DNA of 64,000 bases from Odobenus rosmarus divergens (GCF_000321225.1 NW_004450661.1:143591-207590); one strand, 5' to 3'. Counted from the stretch's first letter, positions 12,405 through 24,379 are shown. Made by a program: numbers and translations. The notes: generated by a model from the letters alone, not told the origin.

Positions 12405-12795
12405 CTAGGCAGCTCTCAGGTAGCTTTCCGCCTCTCTGCCTGGGGGTGTTCTCTGACCACAGGCATTTCCTTGGCCTACGTACGTGGGGAGCTAATGTCC
12501 CCAGAGTGACTTCCAATCAATGAGGGAAGGGAATTAGTGGAAAAATCCCCCAACCTCACTACCCCTCTGACATACGGTTCTGAAGTATGTTCTACAATTG
12601 CTCAGAAGGTCCTTAGTTGTACTGAGCCCCAGTTCCCACATAAGAAACCCATTCAGTAATTCACCTGTGATTGGCATTTATTTATTTATTTTTTTGTCTC
12701 ACTTACTTGGCTTCCTAGAATCACCTCCTAAATGAATCACTTATCCCCAAATCCCTGTCTTAGGAGTTGTTTCAGGGAAACCCATTTTAAGATAG
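12405..12795. repeat. Probable ancient LTR-like fragment
   Basis: 'ttccttggcctac'...'ggggagctaatgtccccagagtgacttccaatcaatgagggaag', 'gttctacaattgctcagaaggtcc', 'cacctgtgattggca' and an end like 'aaatccctgtcttagg...gaaaccca' resemble an old mammalian LTR of ERVL type. The family is not assigned and no coding part is visible. Confidence 0.4.
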
Positions 12796-12947
12796 TTGGG
12801 ATTTTGGCCCGAGCTGCTTTCAGGATTTTCTCTTTGTCTCTGAGACTTGTCAAAAGTTTTACTATTAGATGTCGGGGTGTTGACCTATTTTTATTGACTT
12901 TCAGGGGAGTTCTCTGTGCCTCCTGGGTTTTGGTGCCTGTTTCCTTC
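12796..12947 (-). mobile_element. Inverted L1 ORF1-like fragment
   Basis: Read on the minus strand this gives NKNRSTPRHLIVKLL, then RDKEKILKAARAK, which resembles the TPRHIIVK...DKEKILKAAREK region of LINE-1 ORF1-type proteins. It abuts, head-to-head, the plus-strand L1 3' end starting at about 12948. No intact frame remains. Confidence 0.7.
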
Positions 12948-13648
12948 CGCAATATTTATAGCAGCAATGTCCACAATAGCCAAACTATGGAAAGAGCCAA
13001 GATGTCCATCGACAGATGAATGGATAAAGAAGATGTGGTATATATATACAATGGAATATTATGCAGCCACCAAAAAAAAATGAAATCTTGCCATTTGCAA
13101 CGACGTGGATGGGAGTGGAGGGCATTATGCTAAGCAAAATAAGTCAATCAGAGAAAGACATGTATCATATGATCTCACTGATATGAGGAATTCTTAATCT
13201 CAGGAAACAAACTGAGGGTTGCTGGAGTGGTGGGGGTGGGAGGGATGGGGTGGCTGGGTGATAGACATTGGGGAGGGTATGTGCTATGGTGAGTGCTGTG
13301 AATTGTGTAAGACTGATGAATCATAGACCTGTACCTCTGAAACAAAAAATACATTATATGTTAAAAAAAAAAAAAGAAGATAGTAGGAAGGGAAACAGGA
13401 AGGGGGAGAATTGGAGGGGGAGAAGAACCATGAGAGACTATAGACTCTGAGAAACAAACTGAGGGTTCTAGAGGGGAGGGGGGTGGGGGGATGGGTTAGC
13501 CTGGTGATGGGTATTAAGGAGGGCACGTATTGAATGGAGCGCTGGGTGTTATACGCAAACAATGAATCATGGAACACTACATCAAAAACTAATGATATAA
13601 TGTATGGTGATTAACATAAAATAATAAAATAAAATTAAAAAAAAACTG
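12948..13648 (+). mobile_element. L1 3' end: ORF2 C-terminus and 3' UTR
   Basis: The start encodes an ORF2 C-terminal stretch (STIAKLWKEPRCPSTDEWIKK, then YTMEYYAATKK). A nine-A run at 13072-13080 shifts the frame straight into TGA, so the frame is broken. The 3' UTR follows, with two near-repeats of 'aaacaaactgagggttg/cta', the G-rich tracts near 13215-13270 and 13474-13496, and the end 'aatgatataatgtatggtgattaacataa' plus an A-rich tail. The other two 3' UTR copies are at 50863 and 63779. Confidence 0.9.
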
Positions 13649-13684
13649 ACATCACCAAAGCGTAATCAGAAAATCTTCAATTAT

Positions 13685-14075
13685 ATATGATAATGGTGTT
13701 ATTCACAGCTCTATTTTTAAAAGCAAAGATCTGGTTTGTGTGTGTATCTTTATGGAGACAAACGTTGGAGATTGGCTAAATACAGCATAGAATAGTTTTA
13801 CAGTGAAACACCATGCAGCTTTAAAAAATAATTATAGCTATAAATACAGTATAGTCTTTAAAAGATGTTCATGCTAAGTTACATGAAGAATGAAAAACAG
13901 ATAAAGCAGTGCGTGTGGGTGCATGTGTATGCATGCACGTATGCATGTATATAAATATACACACTTTCTCTCTCTACACACATACACACACATACACACA
14001 TACACACACACTTCCTAATTTTTCTTTAACAAATATACCTTATTTATGTCATACAAGTTTAAAAAACAATAAAAG
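13685..14075 (+). mobile_element. Older L1 3' fragment with TG/CA repeat
   Basis: 'tggtgttattcacagctc', 'ggagattggctaaatac', 'caccatgcagctttaaaaaataatt' and 'aaaagatgttcatgctaagtt' follow the order of an old L1M ORF2 end and 3' UTR. A TG/CA-rich tract (13909-14010) sits where such L1s carry an A-rich or TA-rich segment. Confidence 0.7.
13909..14010. repeat. TG/CA-rich simple repeat
   Basis: A GTGTGTGCATGC-type segment, then CTCTCT, then CACACATACACACACA units. Imperfect and probably length-variable. Confidence 0.85.
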
Positions 14076-14137
14076 GTCCTCTTACCCCTAATCCAGGGAA
14101 CTGTGTCGCAGTAGAATTCAGAAATCTCACATAAAAC

Positions 14138-14252
14138 ATTCCGTTGACCACTGTTCCAGTTTGCCCTTGACTGAGGGCTTTCCGGGGATGCCATGAGACC
14201 GAATCCCAGTACTAAAACCAGTCAAACTGAGATGGTTGGTCACCCTAGGAAA
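14138..14252. mobile_element. Small palindromic DNA-transposon MITE
   Basis: The left arm 'gaccactgttccagtttgccc' and right arm 'tcaaactgagatggttggtcaccc' are imperfect inverted repeats around 'gactgagggctttccggggatgcc'. This is the layout of a known mammalian MITE whose ends read ggtgaccat.../...ggttggtcaccc. The family name is not assigned. Confidence 0.6.
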
Positions 14253-15235
14253 TATTTATACTCTTTCTTCCCTTCTTCCCCATAAGTGGACAAATGACAA
14301 AATAGAATCTCTTGGGGTCCTAGAAAGAAAGGCATGATGGGAGTGGAAGACATCATTATTATTCAAGGAACATATATTTTTTGCAGCAAAGACCCAGGGA
14401 TAAAATCAACACATTTGGTTGATAATCCCCTTCACATGTGCATGCTAGTTTGGCTTTCATTTTCATCTGCAGGGAGTCTTTAACAGCTGTTACTGTCAGG
14501 CCTTTGCACTCTGTTTCCAAACCTGTAAGAACCACACAAGGGCAGGAATATTCAGAGAATGAAGTTGGAGGGGCTTAAGGAAAACTAGCTCACTCACATT
14601 GTCATCTGGAAATTCACACTTCCCCTTTCCCTCTGTCTCAGTTCCTTGCTCTCCTGTTTTCTCTCCCTGTGTACCAGGCAGAGATCCTGGGATGAACACC
14701 AACGTGCCTGTTTGGTATGCATACTGTGTGGATGGTCCAGATAGGAGCCTCTCACTTCATTGTTCATTGGGGCTCTCTGTTAAATAATGTTTAATATTAT
14801 CTAAGGAGTTTAATGGCACAGTTACTGGAAATATTACAAAGGCAAGAGGAAAAAGAAATCATCCCTCTTACATTTTCCAGACCTGTCACGAGCTCACTCA
14901 TCCCAAAACCTGACACCTTTAGCTACAGAAGCCTTGTTCGTTTTTGTTTAATTTATTGAAATTATATACGATCTATTTCTGTCCTAAAAGAATTGAGTTC
15001 CCCGTATCTCCATTTAAAGAAAATGTGTAGCCCCCATTTCAAATGCACTTATATGGTGATATAACTTTGGCTGGGGAAGGCCTAAGGGAAGCCTAGATGG
15101 TAACCTTTGCCATGTGTGGAAGAATCCAACACAAACAAGAAATCTCTGGTATGGATCCTAGGCATTAGTATATTTAGATACTCAACTAGGTGACTCTAAT
15201 GTGCAGTTTGTTCCAGTCTCTTTCTGTATTTCAAC
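14253..15235. other. Unique sequence
   Basis: No gene or repeat recognised. Short frames at 14496-14787 overlap on both strands and have no domain. Confidence 0.4.
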
Positions 15236-15239
15236 TCAT

Positions 15240-15497
15240 TACGTGATGCATTCATTCATTCATTCATTTATTCATCCATTCATTCCTAATTAATTTATTG
15301 AATATCCCCTATGAGTCCAGGACTATGCTTTGCTCTGTGGAAGATAGAAAATAAGTGAAAGATACACTTCCGACCCTCAAGACAGTTATAACCCAGTGGA
15401 GAAAACAAGACAAACACACAGATGGAGTGCCCTATAAAAGATGAAACTGTCATTACTGAGAGTAACTAGGGCCTATGTTATGTAGGAGGTCATATTT
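15240..15497 (-). repeat. L2 3' end, antisense, with ATTC repeat
   Basis: An (ATTC)n run at 15249-15290 leads into 'tttattgaatatcccctatgagtccaggactatgctttgctctg' and 'gatacacttccgaccctcaagacagttataaccc', the reverse complement of the L2 3' end. Confidence 0.75.
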
Positions 15498-15545
15498 AAC
15501 AAGGTAAGTGTTGTTTTGGTTTTTTTAAGATTTTATTTATTTTTT

Positions 15546-15577
<32 letters not shown>

Positions 15578-15728
15578 CACAAGCAGGGGGAGGGGCAGAG
15601 AGAGAAGCAGACTCTCTGCTGAGCAAGGAGCCCGATGCGGGACTCGATCCCAGGACCCCGGGATCATGACCTGAGCTGAAGGCAGACGCTTAACCAACTG
15701 AGCCACCCAGGCAACCCAACAAGGTAAG
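15498..15728 (-). mobile_element. CAN SINE with 11-bp target duplication
   Basis: The antisense SINE lies at 15509-15717: T-rich start, 'gattttatttattttt', a (GA)n block, then 'gatgcgggactcgatcccagg', 'gatcatgacctgagctgaagg' and 'taaccaactgagccacccagg'. AACAAGGTAAG flanks it exactly at 15498-15508 and 15718-15728, a target-site duplication. The good duplication and low divergence suggest a fairly recent insertion. Confidence 0.95.
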
Positions 15729-15734
15729 AGTTTA

Positions 15735-15912
15735 AGTATTAAAGCCCAGACACCCAGGTTTGAGTCCTGACTCCACCATGGCTAGCACTGTAAACCTATG
15801 CAAGTCACTTTCTTCTTTGAGACATTTTTTTCTCATTTGCAAAATATCCTCCAAAGTTCATAAAGATCAGCTTAGATAATGTATGGGGACAAATTTTGTA
15901 AGCTTTCAAGTA
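15735..15912 (+). repeat. MIR SINE
   Basis: 'gcccagacacccaggtttgagtcctgactccaccatggctagc', then 'cctatgcaagtcactttcttctttgagac' and 'ctcatttgcaaaat', are MIR landmarks in sense orientation. It lies just right of the SINE, so the SINE landed between an L2 and a MIR. Confidence 0.8.
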
Positions 15913-15939
15913 TACCAGATGTTTTCAGTGTTGGTGACT

Positions 15940-16440
15940 GCATATTTACTATAGGACTGTCTTTCCTATAATCTGTCCCCAACCTAACTTTCCAAATTTA
16001 TGTTCGAGTTTCTAGCTTCAAAACCTAGGCCTTTTCTTTTATTTGCATATCCATCTATAGCTGGACTGATCTATTCCTCTTTCCTAAAACCTGCCATGTT
16101 TATTCCCATAATCGAGTCTTTGTTGATGCCATTTCCTCCTGAGAGTATCTCTTGTCCCCAATTCCATAATCTTTACTCAGCTTTCCCAACTCAATTTACT
16201 GATCAACTTGAATATCAGGTACTTTCTAACTATGCTAATTCACACTCATCCCCCTATCTTAGGATCTTACAGCCAATAATACATTGCATCATAATATGCC
16301 TTGGTTGACTTATTTTTCACATGTTTATATCTTATTTCACCAACTGGTTTGTAGATTCCTTCAAGAATAGGTACCATGGGTTACATTGCTTTGCTCAACT
16401 ACAGAGACTTGTGCCAAATTGATTCATATCAATACATAGT
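15940..16440 (+). repeat. Probable diverged L2, sense
   Basis: The pyrimidine-rich sequence follows the L2 3' region in general shape: a 'ttctagcttcaaaacctagg...tttgcatatcc' block, a 'tgccatttcctcctgagag' block, then 'ttgtagattccttcaagaataggtaccatggg' like the L2 'gtgagctccttgagggcagg' line. A 102-codon frame at 16000-16308 is a by-product of the C/T-rich composition. Confidence 0.5.
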
Positions 16441-16495
16441 TGGAAGGAAGCAAGGAGGGAGGGAGGAAGGAAAGGAAGAAAGAAGATAAAAGGAG
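16441..16495. repeat. GGAA/GAAG simple repeat
   Basis: Imperfect GGAAG, GGGA and GAAA units on the plus strand. Confidence 0.85.
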
Positions 16496-17524
16496 GATTG
16501 GAAGGAAGAATTATTCTTCTCTATGTACTGAGACTCCTAAATTTTGAACTCTTGATATAATTGCTGCGGCATCCACACAGTTTTAGGTGTTGAACTCAAA
16601 AACAGCAATGCCTGCATTCTGCCCTATACCTATAACCTGAATAGCCTCTTGCCCTAAACCTACTTACCTATTCTTTCCCCATCTGAACCTTACCTTCTCT
16701 TCCAGTTTGGTATTTTAAGCTTCAATTATACAGTGGCTACATGAGGTTTATTTCTTCTACCTCTGCTTCTTCCGTCCTTTATTTTAAAAATGAGGAGGGA
16801 GAAGTCTGATGATAGTTTCCTGGCAAGAATATTTAATATTTAATATTGCCCTTTGATCAATGCTGCTCTCAAGCTAGGGAGGGAGGGGTCTAGGCCCTGG
16901 CTGGAACCCTGCATTAGAGGCCCTCTTCTGCTTGTCATTCAGCCACAATCCCCCTTCAGACAAGTAGTCCCTGGGACTAGGACTAGTGCTCAACTGGATC
17001 CCATGTCCCTCTTAGATCACATTGTGAGAATGTAATTTCCCACCCAAATGACCCAAGCCACTATTTAGGGCCTGTGTGTGCCTTTTCCTGGGTCTAACTT
17101 TCCAACTACACTCTTAGTGTGCTACCCCATAGGAATGGCCAATAGGCAGTGATTTGTTGGCCGTATGGACAGAATTTGGACATAAAAGTTGAGATGTCCA
17201 TGTAGATAACGTGGAGCATAGGTAAATAGAAAGAGAATTGGGATGGACTAAAAGCTAAAGTCTCTATGACAGTCTCCAGGTTATGGGGTCCTAGAATACT
17301 AAGCTCAAATCTGGCTTCCAGGTCATAATTCAGGCATTTGACTGAAGGTATGAGGTTAAGAGCATATTTTATGTAAGAGTTTTTATCTCAATATGATACT
17401 TCCTAAATCTTCAGACATACAGGATTCTCTGTTTATACTCTTGCCTCAGGACCAACAAATTAAGGACATGCCTAAACTGAGGAATAAAAAGTCTTTTAAA
17501 GCCCTTCCCCCCCCCATGTGTTCT
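16496..17524. other. Unique sequence
   Basis: No gene or named repeat recognised. Confidence 0.4.
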
Positions 17525-17821
17525 TGTTAATTTTGAAATAAAACTTAATGAGATACCATTTACCAATAAGGAAATGCATCAATTTAAAGCATACAATTTA
17601 GTGAGTTTTGACAAATATACAGACTTGTGTAATCACCCTGCCAATCCTTGTAGATCGTATTTCCTTAACCCCTCAAAATTTCCCTTGTGCCCCTTTGTTA
17701 TCTAAACCATCTAATCACATGGTATTTATTCTTTTGTATGTACCTTCTCTTGTTCAGCATAATGTTTTAGCTTTAAAATCTTTTTAACTTTGGTAGGTAT
17801 ATAATTGTAGCACTGTTTACA

Positions 17822-18041
17822 TTTGTATTTTCCTGGGGTGCTTCAGTGGCACAGTTCGTTGAGCCTCCAACTCTTGGTTTTGCCTCAGATCATGATTTCA
17901 GAGTCCTGAGATGGATCCCACATCAGGTTCCATGCTCAGCATGGAGTCTGCTTGTCCCTCTCCCTCTGATCCTCCCCCTGCTCCTCACCTATTTCTCTCA
18001 TAAATAAAAATAAAATCTTTAAAAAAAGTTTGTATTTTCCT
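17822..18041 (+). mobile_element. CAN SINE in L1, 13-bp duplication
   Basis: The SINE at 17835-18028 starts 'ggggtgcttcagtggcaca' and ends 'aaataaaatctttaaaaaaag'. TTTGTATTTTCCT flanks it at 17822-17834 and 18029-18041. It is diverged from the other copies, so probably older, yet the duplication is perfect. Confidence 0.93.
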
Positions 18042-20356
18042 GATACCAAATGGTGTCAAGCATCTTTTAATGTGCCTATTGGCCATTATTATATCTTCCT
18101 TTGTGAAGTGTTTGGTCAAACATTTCACTTTTTTTGAATTGTGGCATTTTTTTCTTAAGCTGTAAGAGTTCTTTATTTATTCTGGATACAAGTCCTTTGT
18201 CCAATGTATGTGCTATAAATATATTTTCCCCTTGTAAGGTTTGCCTTTTTTTTTTCTTATAATTTTCTCAATGGCATCTTTCAAAGAGCAGAAATTTAAA
18301 ATTCTAATGAAGTCCAAACTATTATTATTTTTTTCTTTTATGTTTCAAGATTTCTGTGCCTTGTCTAAGAAATATTTGCCTATCCCAAATTACAGATATT
18401 TTTCCTATGCATTTTTCCTAGAATTTTTATAGTTGTAGTATTTTTATTTAGGCTTATAATCCATTTTGAATTGTTTTTGCATATGGTGAGGGGTAAGGTT
18501 TGGGGTTCATTGCTGTTGTTTGTTTTTCTTTGGAGATATCTAATTGCTCCAGCACCATCTGTTGAAAGCGTTATTCTTTTCTTATTGATATACCTTGGCA
18601 ACTTGGTCAAAAACAAATTGATCATTTATTTTTAAATCTATTTCTAGATTCTAGATTCTATTTTACTGGTCTGTGTCTCTATACTTATATCAATCACTCT
18701 GTCTCAAAGACTACACCTTTACAGTGAGTCTGAAAATCATATACTGTGAGTCCTAAAATTTTATTCCTTTTAAAAATGGTTTGAATCACCTAGAATTTTT
18801 ATATCCATATAAATATTAGAATAAGCTCATAAACTGTTATTTAAAAAGCCTGGTGGGAATGTTGAATAAAATAGATATGAATTTATACTTCAACTTGGGG
18901 AGATTGACATCTGAACAATATTGAGTCTTCTAGTCCATAAATATAATATAGCTCTTCATCTATTAGGTTCTTTTAAATTTTTCTCAGCTAAACCAACCTT
19001 ACATTCCTGGCATAAATCTCATTTCTTAACTTATAATCCCTTTTATATATTGTGGACTCAGTTTGCTACTATTTTGTTAAGAATATTTACATCTCTGTTT
19101 AGAAGGGATATTGGTCTTAGTTTTCTCTTGTGATGTCTTTGTTCAGCTTTGGTATAAAAATAATATTGGCCTCATAGTTCAGTTTGAAAGTCTTTTCTGA
19201 ATTAATTTGTGTTGGATTGGTATTATTTCTACCTCAGATATTTGATATAATTCAATAATTTGGGCCTAGAGTGTTCCCTGTAGAAAAGTTTTAAATTATG
19301 AATTCAATATATTTAATAGATGTAGGGCTTTTCAGGTATTCTCTTTCTTCTTGTATCATTTTTGGTAATATAATCCCTTAAAGGATTTTTTCCATTTCAT
19401 CTAACTTAATTTATTGACATAAAGTTGTTCTAATATTTTCTGATTTTTTTTTCCCCCATGGGGAGAAGCTCAAAATTTATTAAGTGAAAAATTTACACTT
19501 GATTATCTTTTTAATGTTTGGAGAATCTGTAGTGATATATCCTCATTCATTTCCAGTATTGGTAATTTTCCTTTTCCTAGTCATTCTAGCAAGATATTTA
19601 ATAATTTTAAGTTTTCAAAGAACCAACTTTTGTCGTTATGGATTGTTTTCTGTTTTTTGCTCTCTATTTCATTTATTTCAAATATTATTTTTATTTTCTT
19701 TCTTCTACTGACTTTGAGATAATTTGTTCTTTTTTTTAGCTTTTACAGGAGATCATTGATTTTTAGAGACTTCTTTCCTAATGTAAACATTTTATGTTTT
19801 CCCTTTAAGCACTGTTTTAGATGTTCCCACAAATTGTAATATATTGTGACTTTATTATTATTAAGTTCAGAATATTTCCTAATTGCCTCTGTGATTTCTT
19901 CCTTGACACATAAAGTATTTAGACATCTATTGCTAATTTTCCAAATTTTAAGTGATTTCCTAGAAATATATTTTTAAATTTATTTCCAATTTAATTATAT
20001 TGTAGTCAGAGAATATACCCTGAATGACTTCAATTGATTTAAATATATTAAGACTTGTTCTTGTCCTGAGTATGGTCTGTTTTGGTGACTATTTATGTGC
20101 ACTTTCAAAGATATATATATATGCTTTCATTTTTGTATATATATAAGTGTCAATTAAATTAAGGTAGTTGATAATGATGTTCAAGTTTTCTCTACTCTTA
20201 TTATCCCGATTTTCTTTTGACTTCGTTTATCAATTGCCAGGTGAGGTGTATAGGAATCTCCAATTATAGTTAGGTAAGTTGGGTATAGTTATGTCAAGTT
20301 TTCCAGTCATATTTAGGATTAGTATGCTTTCCTCTTTGATTGACTGACCCTTTTAT

Positions 20357-20552
20357 CAGGGTGGCTCAGTTGGTTAAGTGACTGCCTTTGGCTCAGGTCA
20401 TGATCCTGGAGTCCCGGGATCGAGTCCCACATCAGGCTCCCTGCTCAGCAGGGAGTCTGCTTCTCCCTCTGACCCTCTTCTCTCTCATGCTCTCTATCTC
20501 TCATTCTCTCTCTCTCAAATAAATATATAAAATAAAATCTTTAAAAAAAAAT
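20357..20552 (+). mobile_element. CAN SINE, head slightly truncated
   Basis: Begins inside the head at 'gggtggctcagttggttaag', then 'gtcatgatcctggagtcccgg', 'gggagtctgcttctccctctg' and the tail 'aaataaatatataaaataaaatctttaaaa'. The first ten or so bases of the SINE are missing and no clear target duplication is visible. Confidence 0.9.
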
Positions 20553-20710
20553 CTTATTTTGTCCACAAAAACATTTCATGTCCTCAAATCTACTTTGTCT
20601 TTTATTTATGCAGCCCCTGCAATTTCCTATGATTCTAGTTTGCTTTGTATACTTTTTCCATTCTTCTCCTTTTACCCTAGGTATATTCATTGATTTTAGA
20701 TTTCTAGGTT

Positions 20711-20856
20711 GAGAGGTTGACTTTTTTTTTTAACACTTTTTTGGAATTTTTTTTAAGTAAACCATACACCCAACATGGGGCTTGAACTTACAGCTCCAAG
20801 ATTAAGAGTCACATACTCCACCAAATGAGCCAGTTAGTCACCCCTGAGAACGTGAC
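20711..20856 (-). mobile_element. Short tRNA-type SINE, antisense
   Basis: The T-rich start at 20722 leads into 'cccaacatggggcttgaactta', 'aagattaagagtcacatactcc' and 'aatgagccagttagtcacccc'. This is the short SINE type also seen at 8466. Imperfect flanking repeats GAGAGGTTGAC and GAGAACGTGAC (9 of 11) look like an aged target duplication. Confidence 0.85.
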
Positions 20857-22320
20857 ATTTTGTCTTTGTTTTTGTTCTTTCAGAACTGTAAAGATATTTT
20901 TTACTTACATTATTTTTTATGGGAAGTCTATAGGTTTTGTTTGTTTTATTGTCCTGTATGTAATGTATCTTTTTTTCCTCTTAGGTGCTTTTTAAATTTT
21001 TCTTTATCATTGGTTTTCAGTAATTTCATTACGATGCCCTGTGATATGGTTTCTTGTTTATCCTGCTTGAGTTTTGTTAGGCTTTTTATATCTGGAAGTG
21101 TACAGCTTTTATCAAACTTGGGGAAAAATTTAACTTATTCATTCAAATATATTTATTTTCCCTACTCTCTCCTCCTTCTAAGATTCCAACTACATACATT
21201 ATACTATTTGATATTTTCTCACAATGTCTATTTAGATACCTTTTATTGTTGTATTTTCAAGTTCATTGATATTTTCTCCTGCAATGTACAATCTTCTATC
21301 CATTCTATCCAGTTAGTTTTTAGTTCTAGATACTGTTGTTGAGCTCTAGAAATTCCATTTGATTTATTTTTATGTCTTTCATTTCCCTCCTTATTATGTT
21401 CTTATTATTCTTTAAGTCCTTGAATATATTTATGATAGCTATTTTATGTTTAGAATAGCTCTTTATCTGTTCTTTCTGTCATTTCTGTATCTGTTTCTAT
21501 TGATTGGTTTTTCTCTTAATTATGGGTCATTTTTCTGCCTTTATTTTTTTTCCATATCTGGTTATTTTTTACTGGATGCTTGGCCTTGTAAATGTTATAT
21601 TTTTGAATACTGACTTTGTTGCCTTCCTTTAAAGAGTATTAAGTTTTGTTTGTGCAGGCAGTTAAATTACATGGGGTCCTCTTAATCCTTTCAAAGTAAG
21701 AATTTTAAATTTTGTTGTGTGTAGAGTAGCTTTCCCTTTAGTTTATATCTCTACTATTAAAGTGTGACCCTCTGGGTTCTCTCTAATCTGACAGATTGAA
21801 ACTTGAACATATCCTAGTTTTCTATTTGAGAATATTCATCTTGTAGCTACTCAGTTGGGTTTGGTTTTGTTTTGTTTTTTCATGGTATTTGTTCTTTGCT
21901 CAGCCTTGCAGTCTTACCCAACAAGTACATAACTTAGTATTCATCAACCAGCTCCTACTGGTTCCTACAGGAACTACTATGCTGGTTTCTAGGATTCTTT
22001 CTCTGTGTAGTTGCCTCCAATCTGGTACTCTGTTCAACAAATTTAAGCCTCCTCATCCTCATCAAAGTACAATTGCTGTATCTTCATCTCAGCCAGATGA
22101 TTGTTCTCTGCGTGTGTTCCCATCTCTACACTGTGGTCCAGAAAATGCCTCCAAGCAGAAAGCCAAGGTAATTGTAGGACTCAACTGGGTTGTTTACTGC
22201 CCCTCTCCCCCAGGGATTATGGTCTTGTGCTGCTTTTTATCTAATGTCTGAAAACAGTTGTTTCATATTTTTTTAAAAATTTTTTTCTAGTTTCTTATGC
22301 CAGGAGGGCAAGCCCAGGAC

Positions 22321-24290
22321 TAGGGATTAAAACATGGCTGGAAACATAATTCACTTCACTTGGTTTTTAATTCCTTCAGACTTCTGATGTTATCTGTGAT
22401 CTGGTGGTGTCTATCACTTCTCCTTTAGAAACATTCCTCATAATCTCCTCCCCAGTTATGCCAAGAAAAAGAGATTAGAGAGGGTGTACAAATATATTTT
22501 TTTAAAAAGGAAGACGACACACTTTCCTGAAAGTGATTGGTAAATATTTAATTCTAAGAAATAGAAAATAGGTATCCATGTCTCTTATGAATCCAGACAA
22601 TATTTGAATATGGGGGATAGATATCAGCCAGCTCTGGGTTAAACATCCTAAAGTTTGGCAAAAGCTTTCTTAGTGATGCTGTCAACTTCCGGGCTTTTCT
22701 GACACGTCTTTTCCCACGAATCCAGGTACTCTTTATATCCTGACTCTTTTCATCTTTCTGGCTCAAATTCTGTTATCTAGTAAGTGTGAAATAAATTTCT
22801 TATGAGATGTTAATGACTCATAAGACTCAATTTGCTATTCTACTAAAAATTTTTAGAAAATCTAAAACTGTAAATTGAAAGAATGAATCACTAACTGTGG
22901 GAGTTCAGGCCTCAGCCAGAAGTATGGGAAAGAAATATGAAAGGACTGGGTGTCTCCCAGCACCCCTTATATAGACTAGAGTGAATGGCAAGACAAAAAT
23001 AAGCATTCTAACAAAGACCCAAGAAGAAAAGAAGAACGCCCACTATTTCACCTCTTCAGTAACCCCACAGTCACTGCAAAGCGTGGTCTAGTCTAGCAAT
23101 AACCTCCCCCTCCCCCTTTCCTGCCCATTAGCTGGAGCCAGTGAATTATGGCGAAAGGCAGGAGGAGCTCTCCCGCCTCTAGGGGGAAAATAACTTTAAT
23201 CTCGTCAGAGCCCTGGAGAAGAGACTATTAAAAGAGTTAATGGAAGAAACTTCTGAATAGATGGGTCAGGCTGTGACAAACCAAAGTCATTTTTTGACTT
23301 AAGAAGGAAAAAAGGAAAAAGAAAGCTGGTGATACAGACCCTGTAGCTCTGATGGCCTCCAAGTCCCCTATCAAATCAATCCTAAATGCAGTAGAGTCCT
23401 GATAATTTAATGAAGGACTCCAGAGGTGTTACGGTGAATCTGGTCACAAAGGTGAAATGGGGTAGAAGTATAGTCCAGTACAAAGAGTGTCCCCCCACAT
23501 TATTACCTGAATTATAACTGGGGGGAAATGCGGGTTATCTGTTTTAAAATGTTGACATCAGAGTGCAAGTTCTTGGAGTTTCAAAAGACCCAAGTTAGAA
23601 AGTTCTCCTTAAATTACAAACATACATAAGAATAAAACCGGACTGTGGTTTATCAAATAAAATAACCAAGTTGTGCAAGAAGTGAAAGAGGGATAAAAGG
23701 AAGATTTTAGAGTCTAGCCAGCAATGAAAATATGTCCACAAAGTGAATTTTGTAGAAACAATGGAATTATCAGATTCTCATGGTTCAGATTTGCCAAACT
23801 CTCTGGGATATTTGTAGATTGCAATAAATTGATAAAAAGAGGTCTTTTTGACAATGCTTATTCTGAAAAGATCTATCAAAGGATGCACAATTTGGGGGAA
23901 CGGAAGTGTGATCACAGAACTAATTTTCTTTTATAATGCTTTCAAACGTTGATCTCAAGTATGTCTTGGAAACAATGATGTATGTAGTCACAAGTCCTTA
24001 GAGATCACTAAGATAGTGAATTGGGCAGAGTTACTCTATTTTAGCTACCTGAGTGGGCCCCAGATTTGAGAAAATGCATCTTTAGAAACTCTTGGATTCC
24101 TCTTGAAGCCCTTTCATGAGTGAATCATTCTCATTCCAGGGAGATGGAAGACCACAGAGATCTGGGCTTCTCACATTCTTAAGATTTATTGGGCTAATAC
24201 CCAAAGAGTGCCAACTAATATCTAGAATCCCAGGTAAGCTCCACCTAGTGTGAACCATCTGATTGCCTTAAATGAGGTAAGAAAGTAGAT
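22321..24290. other. Unique sequence
   Basis: No gene or named repeat. The block 23080-23260 is locally GC-richer ('cattagctggagccagtgaattatgg', 'tcccgcctctagggggaaaataac') and unlike its surroundings; a regulatory role is only a guess. The left 200 bases may still be L1-derived. Confidence 0.4.
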
Positions 24291-24294
24291 TAAA

Positions 24295-24362
24295 TGCCAT
24301 GTACTGTGTATCTACTATGCATCAGGCACTCTCCATACTTCATCTATAGAAGACATTTTGTT
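24295..24362 (-). repeat. MIR 3' fragment, antisense
   Basis: 'gtactgtgtatctactatgcatcaggcactctccatacttcatc' is the reverse complement of the MIR 3' end. Confidence 0.55.
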
Positions 24363-24379
24363 TTATGGTGACTATAACT

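Larger units (their letters stand above)
17525..22320 (-). mobile_element. Long old antisense L1 (L1M type)
   Basis: Nearly 4.8 kb of reverse-oriented L1, from the 3' UTR on the left ('ttaaagcatacaatttagtgagttttgacaaatatac') through ORF2 ('tctgtgccttgtctaagaaatatttgcc', 'ggttctttt', 'atatattgtagtcagagaatata', 'ctccaattatagtt') to a 5' part ('attacgatgccctgtgatatgg', 'tggatgcttggccttgtaaatg'). Three SINEs interrupt it, at 17835, 20358 and 20722. Frames on the plus strand here, including 160 codons at 20860-21342, are antisense shadows. Confidence 0.85.

Noticed and set aside
12737..12952. Frame on the minus strand as a cellular RNA-binding gene
   Set aside because: The TPRH...DKEKILKAAR pattern is that of L1 ORF1-type sequence, and the frame is a decayed fragment.
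13909..14010. Regular units that might suggest a CRISPR-like or satellite array
   Set aside because: Simple TG/CA dinucleotide expansion without spacers; this is vertebrate DNA.
15509..15717. tRNA-like A and B box sequence as a tRNA gene
   Set aside because: The tRNA-like part belongs to the CAN SINE; no cloverleaf with a proper acceptor stem, and the same body recurs about 20 times.
20860..21342. 160-codon plus-strand frame
   Set aside because: Lies on the opposite strand of an old L1; its Phe/Leu/Ser-rich content is the complement of A-rich L1 sequence.
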